Program-made: the position numbers and the translations under genes
Part shown: piece after piece, positions 34,665-44,557 of the stretch
Layout of the letters: every line of letters starts with the position of its first letter
Position numbering within the stretch: position 1 is the first letter of the stretch
The notes under the pieces: model-generated
Databases searched by the model: none
Told to the model about the DNA's origin: nothing
The model's input: only the letters and a program-made list of their open reading frames with translations
NCBI GenBank assembly: GCA_023228145.1
Contig: JALOBU010000002.1
Location: 124,001 to 188,000, forward strand
Reading direction: 5' to 3'
DNA from: Bacteroidales bacterium
Lineage (GTDB): Bacteria > Bacteroidota > Bacteroidia > Bacteroidales > CAIWKO01
DNA: 64,000 bases

Positions 34665-36308
34665 TTATAAAAAAGCCGGGCATTCCACAGCTTTCATTTT
34701 CTTAAATTGAAGTGTTACAGTTTTTGGGTATTTTACCGTGTAACCCATTTTCACAGTTTGCAGTTTTCCTGGGTCAATATTGAAATTCCATTTTAAAAAT
34801 CCTGTTGCCAGATCATGTTGCGCAGCTGAAATCTGGTCAACGGTAACTTCAATTTCCTGGTTGTTGCTTACAGGCAGCTGATCCTGAATCTCCACAGTAA
34901 TAGGTGCAGTGCGGTTATTCTTCACCGAAATTTCATACACATAGGTCGCTTTGCGTTTTGTGCCGATGAGTACTTTGCTGCTGTATTCTTTCAGTTTCAC
35001 TCGGTCAACCTGTATTCGACTATCACGGCCTAGAGACACCTGCAGCGTATCTGATATTTCGTTGGGGTTTAGGTAGGATTGCCCAACAAAGGTTCCATTG
35101 AGATAAATATTGGCGTTGCCTTCCACAAGGTTCAGTTCTTCCCAATCGCCGATACAAGCCAGCAGGAAAGCGCTTTTTTCTGCTGCAGGTACGCATACAT
35201 AGCGGTAAGTGGCAGCAAGGGAATATTCGTCAACATCAACTATATATGGTTGCGCATCGGAAGAAAAAGTGTAGCGGTTTTTAATGGGGAAATAAAAGCT
35301 CATTTCGGGTACCTCTATCCGCTTATTTCTTACCTTCTGTTGCTGAATATTCTGGTCATCTCCTTTGGTTTGCTCAAAAACATACTGGTTTTCGTTGTTT
35401 ACAGAATAATAGCCCGATTTATCTTTGTTATAAATGTTGGAGTAAGTATTCAGGTACCATGTTTTCATCTCTGGAACATTGATGCTTTGCATAGGGTCTG
35501 CGGTAGACAAGATGACAGACACATGATCCCATTTGATTCCGCAATTATTATAGGCTTTTGCCCTATAATTAAGTTTTATCGGTTTACTTATATCATCACA
35601 TTTTAGGTCATAGTAAGGCATCCATCCTGCTTCTTTAACTACATAAGAAAACTCCAGAGTAGTGCTTTGAACATTCTCTGCCATAATCAGCACCAACACT
35701 TCTGATAATTGATTTTGAGATAAAACCTTAAGTTTCCCAGCTTTTATTTGAAGAGCAGTAAGTAAAGATTTTAATGACTCTTCATCTGCAGATAGGTCGG
35801 AGATTCGCTTGTTAATTTCGAAAATCTTTTGTTGATAATAATCGGCAGCCTTTTGCAGGTCTAGGAAATTCACCCCATTGTTGTCTCCGCCCAGTGAAAT
35901 ATTTTTCATCAGGACGTCCTTCTGAACGCTGAGGGCATTTTTTTCATCACCAATCAGGTTGATCTTCTTTAGAAGTAGTTTAACAGAATCACTTACTATA
36001 CTGAACTTTAACATTTCGCTTTCCACATTTTCGAAGGTTTTTCTATGTACCACAGAAAGAACAGCCGATTTTTCGTCAGAGGTAATACGTATGCTTGAAA
36101 CATCAATACCAGGTGCCAGTCCTTTGATTTCGACAAGGTTTCGGCCCGCAACAAGATTCACCGGGATTTTATATCTTAACTGGGCACCGTTAAGGTAGAT
36201 GATAACATCATTAATTTCGGGTGTTGCTTTAATAACATTCTCTTTCTGGGCATACAAATCTGCCGACAAAAAGATACTAAAAAGTATCAGAACAATAAGT
36301 TTTTTCAT
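34665..36308 (-). CDS. DUF4139 / mucoidy-inhibitor-like exported protein
   Basis: 547 residues from the second ATG (36308); a first ATG at 36323 would add five. A signal peptide ending in LYAQ is followed by the DUF4140-like N-terminal part (VIIYLNGAQLRYKIPVNLVAGRNLVEIKGL), a coiled-coil region (about 100-200) and the DUF4139 beta domain, with EAGWMPYYDLKC, then VYEISVKNNRTAPITVEIQDQLPVS and the C-terminal FNIDPGKLQTVKMGYTVKYPK. Eukaryotic and bacterial homologues are poorly characterised; the MuiA name comes from a mucoidy phenotype. Probably periplasmic or surface-bound. Confidence 0.8.
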   Translation of the reverse strand: MKKLIVLILFSIFLSADLYAQKENVIKATPEINDVIIYLNGAQLRYKIPVNLVAGRNLVEIKGLAPGIDVSSIRITSDEKSAVLSVVHRKTFENVESEMLKFSIVSDSVKLLLKKINLIGDEKNALSVQKDVLMKNISLGGDNNGVNFLDLQKAADYYQQKIFEINKRISDLSADEESLKSLLTALQIKAGKLKVLSQNQLSEVLVLIMAENVQSTTLEFSYVVKEAGWMPYYDLKCDDISKPIKLNYRAKAYNNCGIKWDHVSVILSTADPMQSINVPEMKTWYLNTYSNIYNKDKSGYYSVNNENQYVFEQTKGDDQNIQQQKVRNKRIEVPEMSFYFPIKNRYTFSSDAQPYIVDVDEYSLAATYRYVCVPAAEKSAFLLACIGDWEELNLVEGNANIYLNGTFVGQSYLNPNEISDTLQVSLGRDSRIQVDRVKLKEYSSKVLIGTKRKATYVYEISVKNNRTAPITVEIQDQLPVSNNQEIEVTVDQISAAQHDLATGFLKWNFNIDPGKLQTVKMGYTVKYPKTVTLQFKKMKAVECPAFL

Positions 36309-36487
36309 AAGGTTTTTTTTCAAAATTAAATAATTAAGAGGATATAAAAAAAATTAAAAATATTGTCGTACAATAAAATCTCAATGACAATAATTAAAAA
36401 ACTCAAGAAGTTCATTGGTAGTATATTTAAAAAAACTAATTTTGAGCGACCAATTCAAAAAACCATTTTAATAACTTATCAAACCAT

Positions 36488-37450
36488 ATGAAAAAAATAC
36501 TTATTGTTGGAGCTGTGGGCCAGATAGGATCTGAGCTGACAATGGAACTCCGCAGGATTTATGGCAATGACAATGTTATTGCCAGTACACGCAAATCACC
36601 TCCCTCTGAAACGGTTGCCAAATCAGGCCCTTTCGAATATTTTGATGTACTAAACAAACAGGCGCTTGCCGATGCATGCAAAAAATACAATGTTGATTGT
36701 ATAGTAAATTTAGCTGCTATCCTTTCTGCTGTTGGAGAGCAAAATCCCCTTATGGCCTGGGATATAAACATGAACGGACTTTTCAACGTCCTTGAAATTT
36801 CCCGCGAAATGAAAATGAAGCAAGTGCTCGTTCCCAGTTCTATTGCAGTTTTTGGCCCGGGAACTCCGCTTGATTGCGCCCCTCAGGAAACCGTGCTGCA
36901 CCCCTCCACAATGTATGGAATAACCAAAGTGGCAGGAGAACTTGTGGCAGATTATTATGTGAAAAAATATGGTCTCGATGTTCGCGGATTACGTTATCCG
37001 GGAATTATAAGCAACGAAACCTTGCCCGGCGGAGGAACTACCGACTATGCAGTTGCCATCTATTACGATGCAGTAAAATACGGGAAATATACATGTTTTG
37101 TAAAAGAAGATACCCGCTTGCCGATGATGTATATGCCCGACTGCCTCAAAGCTACCGTCGACTTATTGCAGGCTGACTTCTCAAAACTGAAACATCACAG
37201 CGATTTTAATGTCGGCGCCATGAGCTTTTCCGTAAAAGAAATGGCAGAGAATATTAAAAAATACATGCCTGATTTCACCATAGAATATAAACCCGACTTC
37301 CGTCAGGCTATTGCCGACAGTTGGCCTGATGCAGTGGATGATACAGCAGCACGCGAGGAATGGGGGTGGAAACCAAGTTATGACCTTGATGCCATGACAC
37401 AGGACATGCTTAAAGTAATCGGTGAAAAACATAAAAAAGGATTAATTTAA
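36488..37450 (+). CDS. tdh: L-threonine 3-dehydrogenase (short-chain, epimerase-like)
   Basis: 320 residues, extended SDR fold. The NAD-binding motif is ILIVGAVGQIGSEL and the catalytic Tyr-Lys pair lies in PSTMYGITKVAGEL. It oxidises L-threonine to 2-amino-3-ketobutyrate. Assignment as Tdh rests on the match to the UDP-galactose epimerase-like Tdh of this phylum (RGLRYPGIIS, PGGGTTDYAV) and on kbl lying 109 bases downstream on the same strand. Confidence 0.92.
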   Translation: MKKILIVGAVGQIGSELTMELRRIYGNDNVIASTRKSPPSETVAKSGPFEYFDVLNKQALADACKKYNVDCIVNLAAILSAVGEQNPLMAWDINMNGLFNVLEISREMKMKQVLVPSSIAVFGPGTPLDCAPQETVLHPSTMYGITKVAGELVADYYVKKYGLDVRGLRYPGIISNETLPGGGTTDYAVAIYYDAVKYGKYTCFVKEDTRLPMMYMPDCLKATVDLLQADFSKLKHHSDFNVGAMSFSVKEMAENIKKYMPDFTIEYKPDFRQAIADSWPDAVDDTAAREEWGWKPSYDLDAMTQDMLKVIGEKHKKGLI

Positions 37451-37477
37451 AAGTACTTTAAGTGCGCTAAAGTTTTA

Positions 37478-37515
37478 AGTGCCTAAAGCTACAGAAGTAA
37501 AACCATTTAGGCACT
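37478..37515 (+). repeat. inverted repeat between tdh and kbl
   Basis: AGTGCCTAAA (37478-37487) and TTTAGGCACT (37506-37515) form a 10-bp stem with an 18-base loop. Just before it the pattern TTTAAGTGC-GCTAAAG / TTTAAGTGC-CTAAAG is repeated in tandem. It could attenuate or stabilise the tdh-kbl message. Confidence 0.5.
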
Positions 37516-37559
37516 CCACTCACTTCAAACAAAAATAAATATTAAAGGAGATATAAAAA

Positions 37560-38807
37560 ATGCAAACAAAAATCAAATCTTACCTGGCAGAAGAACTTCA
37601 AAAGCTTCAGGACCAGAAACTTTTTAAACACGAACGTATTATTGAAAGTCCTCAGGGCGCTGAAATTATCGTGAAAGGCAAAAAATGCCTGAACTTTTGC
37701 GCTAACAATTACCTTGGCCTTTCTTCCCACCCCGAACTAATTAAAGCTTCACACGAAGAGATTGACAGGCGTGGTTATGGTTTGTCGTCCGTACGTTTTA
37801 TCTGCGGCACACAGGACATCCACAAAGAACTGGAACGCAAGGTTTCTGAATTCCTCGGCATGGAAGACACCATATTGTTTTCCTCATGTTTTGATGCTAA
37901 TGGGGCTGTTTTTGAACCATTACTGGGTGAAGAAGATGCTATCATCACTGATGCTCTGAATCATGCATCCATTATTGACGGCATCCGTCTTTGCAAAGCC
38001 CAGCGCTGGATATACAAACATGGCGACATGCGGGACGTTGAAGAAATTGACCCGGCTAACGATAAAATGGCTAAAGGTCTGGAACGCTGTCTGAAAGAAG
38101 CACGCGAAAAAGGCTGCCGTTTTATCATGATAGCGACTGACGGTTCATTTTCTATGGACGGTGACATTGCCAAATTAGATGAGATTTGCAAGCTGGCAGA
38201 AAAATACGACGCCCTGGTAATGGTTGATGATAGCCACTCCACAGGGTTTCTCGGAAAAACCGGTCGCGGTACACACGAATACAGGGGTGTAATGGGCAAA
38301 GTAGATATCATCACCACCACTTTCGGAAAAGCTCTTGGAGGAGCATCCGGCGGTTGTATCTCATCAAGCAAAGAAATTATAAGCTGGATGCGCAACAAAG
38401 CACGCCCCTATCTTTTTTCCAATACCGTAGCGCCGGCTGTTGTCGGGGCAACTATAAAAGTAATGGATTTGCTGATGGGCAGTACAGCATTACGTGATAA
38501 ACTGGAAAAGAATACTAAATATTTCCGCACAAAAATGACAGAAGCCGGTTTTGACATCGTCCCCGGCGACCACCCCATAGTTCCTATCATGTTCGGCAAA
38601 TACCCCGACTGCTCTAAGCTGGCAGTTGACTTTGCCAATAAAATGCTGGATGAAGGTATTTACGTGATCGCTTTCTCCTTCCCTGTGGTAGCCAAAGGCA
38701 AAGACCGTATCCGTGTGCAAATCTCTGCCGGCCATGACATAGAACACCTTGATAAGGCTATATCTGCTTTCACTAAAGTGGGTAAAGAGCTTGAAATGAT
38801 AAAGTAG
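37560..38807 (+). CDS. kbl: 2-amino-3-ketobutyrate CoA ligase (glycine C-acetyltransferase)
   Basis: 415 residues, alpha-oxoamine synthase family, PLP-dependent. The Schiff-base lysine is K257 in TTFGKALGGASGG; other motifs are FCANNYLGLSSHPE, HKELERKVSEFLG, TDGSFSMDGDIA and MVDDSHSTGFLGKTGRG. It cleaves 2-amino-3-ketobutyrate with CoA into glycine and acetyl-CoA, the step after Tdh. A Shine-Dalgarno-like AGGAG lies upstream of the ATG, and a strong terminator follows. Confidence 0.95.
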   Translation: MQTKIKSYLAEELQKLQDQKLFKHERIIESPQGAEIIVKGKKCLNFCANNYLGLSSHPELIKASHEEIDRRGYGLSSVRFICGTQDIHKELERKVSEFLGMEDTILFSSCFDANGAVFEPLLGEEDAIITDALNHASIIDGIRLCKAQRWIYKHGDMRDVEEIDPANDKMAKGLERCLKEAREKGCRFIMIATDGSFSMDGDIAKLDEICKLAEKYDALVMVDDSHSTGFLGKTGRGTHEYRGVMGKVDIITTTFGKALGGASGGCISSSKEIISWMRNKARPYLFSNTVAPAVVGATIKVMDLLMGSTALRDKLEKNTKYFRTKMTEAGFDIVPGDHPIVPIMFGKYPDCSKLAVDFANKMLDEGIYVIAFSFPVVAKGKDRIRVQISAGHDIEHLDKAISAFTKVGKELEMIK

Positions 38808-38822
38808 GTTTTATAAAAAAAG

Positions 38823-38848
38823 AAAAGGGTGGCGAATGCCACCCTTTT
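38823..38848 (+). terminator. intrinsic terminator after kbl
   Basis: A perfect 11-bp stem, AAAAGGGTGGC with GCCACCCTTTT, tetraloop GAAT, followed by a T-run. It ends the tdh-kbl operon. Confidence 0.85.
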
Positions 38849-38896
38849 TTTATTTTGTTTCGACGAAAAATAATTTATAAATAGCTATAAAAAACT

Positions 38897-39799
38897 ATGT
38901 TCTCTGAACACATTGGAGAATTTGCCGCATTATTCACTGCCTGTTGCTGGACAGTTACCGCACTTGCCTTTGAATCTGCAAGCAACAAGGTAGGCTCTAT
39001 TGCTGTGAACCTGCTTCGCCTTTTACTTGCATTGATATTTCTCAGCATATTTTCGTTTTTTATACGTGGCCAATTTTTACCCATTGATGCAAGCGCCAAT
39101 ACATGGTTGTGGCTTTCGCTTTCGGGATTGATAGGCTTTGTTATAGGCGATTTGTTTCTTTTTGAGTCTTATACCATCATCGGTTCAAGAATTTCCATGC
39201 TTATCATGGCGTTGGTACCACCCATGACAGCCTTGTTAAGCCTGTTGATGCTGGGCGAAACACTGACGTTATTCAACATGCTGGGCATGTTACTAACATT
39301 AAGTGGTATTTTCATAGTGATTATCAATAAAGGTAATGGTAAAAAAGTATTCTCGTTTGTACATTCATTCAAAGGAATTTTATTTGCATTTATCGGCGCT
39401 GTCGGGCAGGCAGTAGGCCTGGTATTCAGCAAATTGGGAATGGGAAACTATAATGCTTTTGCCGCTACACAAATTCGCATAATTATCGGAATTATTGGCT
39501 TTGCAATAGTAATCACTGCCTGGAAAAAATGGAAAAATGTCGGCAATGCCATTCAAAATGTATCTGCGCTGAAACGCATAGGGCTGGGCTCCATATTCGG
39601 ACCATTTTTAGGGGTATCGTTTTCATTATTTGCAATACAACATACACATGCGGGAATAGCATCCACCATTATGGCTATTGTTCCTGTACTTATTATACCG
39701 GCTTCTGTCATTTTCCTGCATCAGAAAGTAAACTGGAGAGATGTTATTGGTGCTATATTAAGTGTTTGCGGAATTGCCTTATTCTTTATAAGCAAATAA
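38897..39799 (+). CDS. EamA/DMT-family transporter
   Basis: 300 residues with ten hydrophobic segments arranged as two EamA repeats (about 8-140 and 155-297). Typical features are the Pro-rich end of the fourth helix (MALVPPMTALLSLLMLGETLTLFNMLGM) and its counterpart near the end (MAIVPVLIIPASVIFLHQKVNWRDVIGAIL). Family members export amino acids or metabolites across the inner membrane; the substrate is unknown. It follows the kbl terminator, so it probably has its own promoter. Confidence 0.85.
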   Translation: MFSEHIGEFAALFTACCWTVTALAFESASNKVGSIAVNLLRLLLALIFLSIFSFFIRGQFLPIDASANTWLWLSLSGLIGFVIGDLFLFESYTIIGSRISMLIMALVPPMTALLSLLMLGETLTLFNMLGMLLTLSGIFIVIINKGNGKKVFSFVHSFKGILFAFIGAVGQAVGLVFSKLGMGNYNAFAATQIRIIIGIIGFAIVITAWKKWKNVGNAIQNVSALKRIGLGSIFGPFLGVSFSLFAIQHTHAGIASTIMAIVPVLIIPASVIFLHQKVNWRDVIGAILSVCGIALFFISK

Positions 39800-39856
39800 A
39801 CATCATTTAAACAGAAAATCGCTTAGGCAAGAGAGCTAAAACCAGATAAAAATGTT

Positions 39857-40168
39857 TTATGCTTGTGCTGTTGGCCCACCAAAAGTAAAAGGCAAAACAT
39901 CAACGGGAGAATTGTCGTCAATTTTTCCAAAATTTTCTTCAAACTTCAAGATATTGTCCTTAAGTGCGTTCAGTAATCGTTTGGCATGTTGAGGAGTTAA
40001 AATAATACGGGATTTAACTTTAGCTTTGGGTATGCCCGGCATAATTTTAACAAAATCAACTATAAACTCTGAATGCGAATGTGTAATAACAGCGAGGTTT
40101 GAATATATGCCTTCGGCAATATCATCGGTCAATTCGATATTCAGTTTTTGTTCTTTTGGATTTTCCAT
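39857..40168 (-). CDS. DUF3467 protein
   Basis: 103 residues, soluble. LNIELTDDIAEGIYSNLAVITHSHSEFIVDF is the DUF3467 start, and SRIILTPQHAKRLLNALKDNI the C-terminal part. Function unknown. It follows rpoC by 39 bases, an arrangement typical of Bacteroidota, so it is probably the last gene of the rpoBC operon. Confidence 0.85.
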   Translation of the reverse strand: MENPKEQKLNIELTDDIAEGIYSNLAVITHSHSEFIVDFVKIMPGIPKAKVKSRIILTPQHAKRLLNALKDNILKFEENFGKIDDNSPVDVLPFTFGGPTAQA

Positions 40169-40207
40169 AATAATATTTTATCAAAACCTCACTTCAATGA
40201 AGTTTTA

Positions 40208-43200
40208 TTAATTATCCTTTGCAGTTATAATATCTTCCTTCTCTTTTGAAGCCATCAATTGTTCGTATTCTTCCTTGGTGCTGACCACAATTTTATCATA
40301 TTCGCGCAATCCTGTTCCAGCAGGTATCAAGTGTCCGACAATTACATTTTCTTTCAGCCCATTCAAGTCATCAGATTTGCCATATACGGAAGCATCAGTG
40401 AGAACCTTTGTAGTTTCCTGAAATGATGCGGCAGAAATCCAGCTCTTTGTTTGCAGCGAAGCACGGGTAATACCCTGAAGTATTTGGCGGGCTGTAGCCG
40501 GTCGGGCATCTTTTGCGACAATCAGTTTCATATCCTTGCGTTTCAGAATGGAATTTTCATCTCTGAGTTTGCGCGCTGCAATAATCTGTCCCGGTTTATA
40601 AACACCGGCTTCATCGGCTTCTAAAATAATTTTCTTACCATAAATCCAGTCGTTTTCTTCCTGGAAATCGATTTTATTTACCAGTTCGCCTTCGAGAAAA
40701 CGTGTATCCCCCGGGTCTTCAATCTCAACTTTGCGCATCATCTGGCGTACTACAACTTCAAAATGCTTGTCATTAATTTTCACTCCCTGCAGGCGGTACA
40801 CTTCCTGAATTTCATTTACAATATACTCCTGAACCTTTGTAGGTCCCTTAATAGCAAGGATATCAGAGGGAGTGATAGCTCCGTCAGAAAGCGGTGTCCC
40901 GGCTTTCACATAATCGTTTTCCTGTGCCAGTATCTGTTTTGTCGTTGGGATTAGGTAACTTTTTGTTTCTCCTGTTTTTGATGTAATGATTATTTCTTTG
41001 TTGCCACGTTTAAGTTTTTTACCAAACGACACTATACCATCAATTTCAGAAACAACAGCCGGTTCGGAAGGATTACGTGCTTCAAACAATTCAGTAACAC
41101 GAGGCAAGCCACCGGTGATATCACCGGCTTTTCCAATGGCCCGCGGGATTTTGCAAAGTATTTCACCTGCAATGATTTTTGCACCTTCATTAACTTTAAT
41201 ATGTGCACCAACAGGCATGTCGTACTGTTTTATAACTTCCTTAGTTTTTTCATGAAGAATTTTCAAGGAGGGGTTTTTCCCTTTATGACGCGTTTCGATA
41301 ATTACTTTATCATGATACCCTGTTTGCTCATCAGATTCTTCTCTGTATGTGAGATTTTCAACGATATCTTCATAAATCACTTTACCGGAAACTTCGGATA
41401 TGATAAGTGCATTATAAGGGTCCCAGTCACAAACAATATCTCCTTTATGTACCTTATCTCCATTTTTAAGAAACAGATAAGCGCCATAAGGTATCTGATT
41501 TGATGATAAAACTGTTTTTGTATTGGCATCAATAATTTTCATTTCAGCAGAACGGCCTATCACCACATCATAAGACTTGCCTTCATCATCTGTATATTTA
41601 ACAGAACGAAGCTCGTCTATCTCAAGCACTCCATCATATTTAGCTTCAATTTTTGACAAGGAAGCAATATTAACACCTGCAACACCACCCACATGGAAGG
41701 TACGAAGTGTCAGCTGTGTTCCCGGCTCCCCGATTGATTGCGCAGCTATAACTCCAACGGCTTCCCCTTTCTGCACAAGGGTGCCTGTGGCAAGGTTACG
41801 TCCATAACATTTTGCACAAACCCCCTGGTGTGATTCACAGGTTAATACAGAACGAATTTCAACGGAATCAATTGGCGATTCATCAATAAATCTGCTGATT
41901 TCCTCTGTAAGCTCTTCTCCGGCACCTATGATAAGTTTCCCGGTTTGAGGGTGATAAATGTCGTGTAGTGTCACACGACCAAGAATGCGGTCATATAATG
42001 TTTCAACAATTTCTTCATTCTTTTTCAATGATGTAATGGTCAGACCTCTAAGGGTTCCACAATCACTTTCGGAAATAATAACATCCTGTGTAACATCCAC
42101 CAACCTTCTCGTCAGATAACCGGCATCAGCTGTTTTTAGAGCAGTATCGGCAAGCCCTTTACGAGCACCGTGAGTAGAAATAAAATATTCCAATACAGAC
42201 AAACCTTCGCGAAAATTAGACAGAATAGGGTTTTCAATAATTTCGCCACCGGTAGCACCTGATTTTTGGGGTTTAGCCATAAGTCCCCTCATGCCGCATA
42301 ACTGTCGAATCTGTTCTTTGGAACCACGTGCACCTGAATCCAGCATCATGTAAACAGGATTGAAGCCTTGCATATGATTTGTCAATTGGCTCATTAATGT
42401 TTGAGTAAGCCGCGAATTAGTGTGAGTCCATACGTCAATAATCTGGTTGTATCTCTCATTGTTTGTAATGAACCCCATATTGTAATTTCCCTTAATTTCA
42501 TCAACATCTTTTTCGGCCTTCTTTATCATGTCGGGTTTTACCTCGGGAACAACCAGATCCCCCAGATTAAAAGATAAACCGCCCTTAAATGCCATTGTAA
42601 AGCCCAATTCTTTAATATCATCAAGAAACCGGGCAGTACGTGCAGTTCCGGCAATTTTTAAAATATCACTTATAATATCACGAAGTGATTTTTTTGTAAG
42701 CAATTGGTTAATATATCCATATCCTTTTGGAACAACCTGATTGAACAATACCCTTCCAACTGTAGTTTCAATTTTTTTATTCACAATTTTACCATCTTCC
42801 TTTACATCTACTTTAACGTTAATGTAAGCATGTAAATCAACCTTTTGCTCATTATATGCAATAATAACTTCTTCCGGACCATAGAAAGTTTTTCCTTCGC
42901 CTTTTACTTTATGCTCAGGGATACTCCTACGCCCTTTTGTTGTATAATAAAGTCCAAGTACCATATCCTGTGAAGGTACTGTAACAGGAGCGCCATTGGC
43001 GGGGTTTAAAATATTATGGGAAGCCAACATAAGTATTTGTGCTTCAAGAACTGCAGCATTTCCTAAAGGTACATGGACGGCCATCTGGTCACCGTCAAAG
43101 TCAGCGTTAAATGCCGTACAAACAAGAGGATGAAGCTGTATAGCCTTACCTTCAATCATTTTTGGTTGAAAGGCCTGAATACCAAGTCGGTGCAGCGTTG

Positions 43201-44515
43201 GAGCACGGTTCAGCAATACAGGATGCCCTTTCATTACATTTTCTAAAATGTCCCAAACCACAGGGTCTTTTCTGTCAACTATTTTCTTTGCTGATTTTAC
43301 CGTTTTAACAATACCTCTTTCGAGCATCTTACGGATAATGAATGGCTTAAACAATTCAGAAGCCATTTCCTTGGGAATTCCGCACTCATTAAGTTTAAGT
43401 TCTGGACCTACCACAATAACCGAACGACCAGAATAGTCAACACGTTTACCCAAAAGGTTTTGACGAAAACGACCCTGTTTTCCTTTCAAACTATCGCTGA
43501 GCGACTTAAGCGCTCTGTTGGATTCTGTTTTAACCGCTTTTGCCTTTCTGGAATTATCAAACAGTGAGTCAACGGCTTCCTGTAGCATACGCTTTTCATT
43601 ACGAAGAATGACGTCAGGGGCTTTAATTTCAATAAGCCTTTTCAGGCGGTTGTTTCGAATAATAACCCTGCGATACAAATCATTAAGATCAGAAGTAGCA
43701 AACCTTCCGCCGTCAAGAGGGACTAAAGGACGGAGTTCGGGTGGTATAACGGGAACCACCTTGACAATCATCCATCCTGGATTATTTTCAATTCGGGTGT
43801 TTGCTTCACGAAATGCTTCAACCACCTGCAATCTTTTTAGTGCATCCTGCTTGCGCTGTTGTGAGGTTTCTTTGTTAGCTTTGTCTCTTAATGTATAGGA
43901 AAGTTCATCAAGATTAAGGCGTACAAGCAAATCGTAAACCGCCTCAGCGCCCATTTTAGCTATAAATTTATTGGGGTCATTATCGTCAAGATATTGATTT
44001 TCTTTCGGAAGATTTTCAATGATTTCAAAATACTCTTCTTCTGTCAGAAAATCAAGATAGTTCAGGTTTTCCTTAATACCCGGGTTGATAACAACGTAAC
44101 GTTCGTAGTAAATTATCATCTCGAGCTTTTTCGATGGCAACCCAAGTAATGCGCCTATTTTATTTGGTAAGGAACGGAAAAACCAGATATGAGCAACGGG
44201 CACAGTAAGTTGGATATGGCCAACACGCTCTCTTCTCACTTTTTTTTCTGTAACTTCCACACCGCATCTGTCACATACTATTCCCTTATATCTTATGCGT
44301 TTATACTTGCCGCAATGGCACTCCCAATCCTTTACCGGCCCGAAAATGCGTTCACAAAACAAGCCGTCTCTTTCGGGCTTATAAGTTCTGTAATTAATAG
44401 TTTCGGGTTTCAGCACTTCTCCGCTCGAACGCTCAAGTATATGTTCAGGCGATGCCAGGCTGATAGTAATTTTAGAAAAATTTCCTTTGGTATTTAATTC
44501 TTTTCTAAAAGCCAT
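40208..44515 (-). CDS. rpoC: DNA-directed RNA polymerase subunit beta'
   Basis: 1435 residues, close to the usual Bacteroidota length. The N-terminal zinc finger reads CHCGKYKRIRYKGIVCDRCG; the catalytic magnesium motif is NADFDGDQMAVHVPL; the second zinc site is in CESHQGVCAKCYGRN; the trigger-loop region follows in GEPGTQLTLRTFHVGG. It forms the active site with RpoB. The rpoB-rpoC spacing is 42 bases, so the two share a message. Confidence 0.98.
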   Translation of the reverse strand: MAFRKELNTKGNFSKITISLASPEHILERSSGEVLKPETINYRTYKPERDGLFCERIFGPVKDWECHCGKYKRIRYKGIVCDRCGVEVTEKKVRRERVGHIQLTVPVAHIWFFRSLPNKIGALLGLPSKKLEMIIYYERYVVINPGIKENLNYLDFLTEEEYFEIIENLPKENQYLDDNDPNKFIAKMGAEAVYDLLVRLNLDELSYTLRDKANKETSQQRKQDALKRLQVVEAFREANTRIENNPGWMIVKVVPVIPPELRPLVPLDGGRFATSDLNDLYRRVIIRNNRLKRLIEIKAPDVILRNEKRMLQEAVDSLFDNSRKAKAVKTESNRALKSLSDSLKGKQGRFRQNLLGKRVDYSGRSVIVVGPELKLNECGIPKEMASELFKPFIIRKMLERGIVKTVKSAKKIVDRKDPVVWDILENVMKGHPVLLNRAPTLHRLGIQAFQPKMIEGKAIQLHPLVCTAFNADFDGDQMAVHVPLGNAAVLEAQILMLASHNILNPANGAPVTVPSQDMVLGLYYTTKGRRSIPEHKVKGEGKTFYGPEEVIIAYNEQKVDLHAYINVKVDVKEDGKIVNKKIETTVGRVLFNQVVPKGYGYINQLLTKKSLRDIISDILKIAGTARTARFLDDIKELGFTMAFKGGLSFNLGDLVVPEVKPDMIKKAEKDVDEIKGNYNMGFITNNERYNQIIDVWTHTNSRLTQTLMSQLTNHMQGFNPVYMMLDSGARGSKEQIRQLCGMRGLMAKPQKSGATGGEIIENPILSNFREGLSVLEYFISTHGARKGLADTALKTADAGYLTRRLVDVTQDVIISESDCGTLRGLTITSLKKNEEIVETLYDRILGRVTLHDIYHPQTGKLIIGAGEELTEEISRFIDESPIDSVEIRSVLTCESHQGVCAKCYGRNLATGTLVQKGEAVGVIAAQSIGEPGTQLTLRTFHVGGVAGVNIASLSKIEAKYDGVLEIDELRSVKYTDDEGKSYDVVIGRSAEMKIIDANTKTVLSSNQIPYGAYLFLKNGDKVHKGDIVCDWDPYNALIISEVSGKVIYEDIVENLTYREESDEQTGYHDKVIIETRHKGKNPSLKILHEKTKEVIKQYDMPVGAHIKVNEGAKIIAGEILCKIPRAIGKAGDITGGLPRVTELFEARNPSEPAVVSEIDGIVSFGKKLKRGNKEIIITSKTGETKSYLIPTTKQILAQENDYVKAGTPLSDGAITPSDILAIKGPTKVQEYIVNEIQEVYRLQGVKINDKHFEVVVRQMMRKVEIEDPGDTRFLEGELVNKIDFQEENDWIYGKKIILEADEAGVYKPGQIIAARKLRDENSILKRKDMKLIVAKDARPATARQILQGITRASLQTKSWISAASFQETTKVLTDASVYGKSDDLNGLKENVIVGHLIPAGTGLREYDKIVVSTKEEYEQLMASKEKEDIITAKDN

Positions 44516-44557
44516 AATATTATATTTCTGATTCCATGATAAGGAACAATTAAAAAA

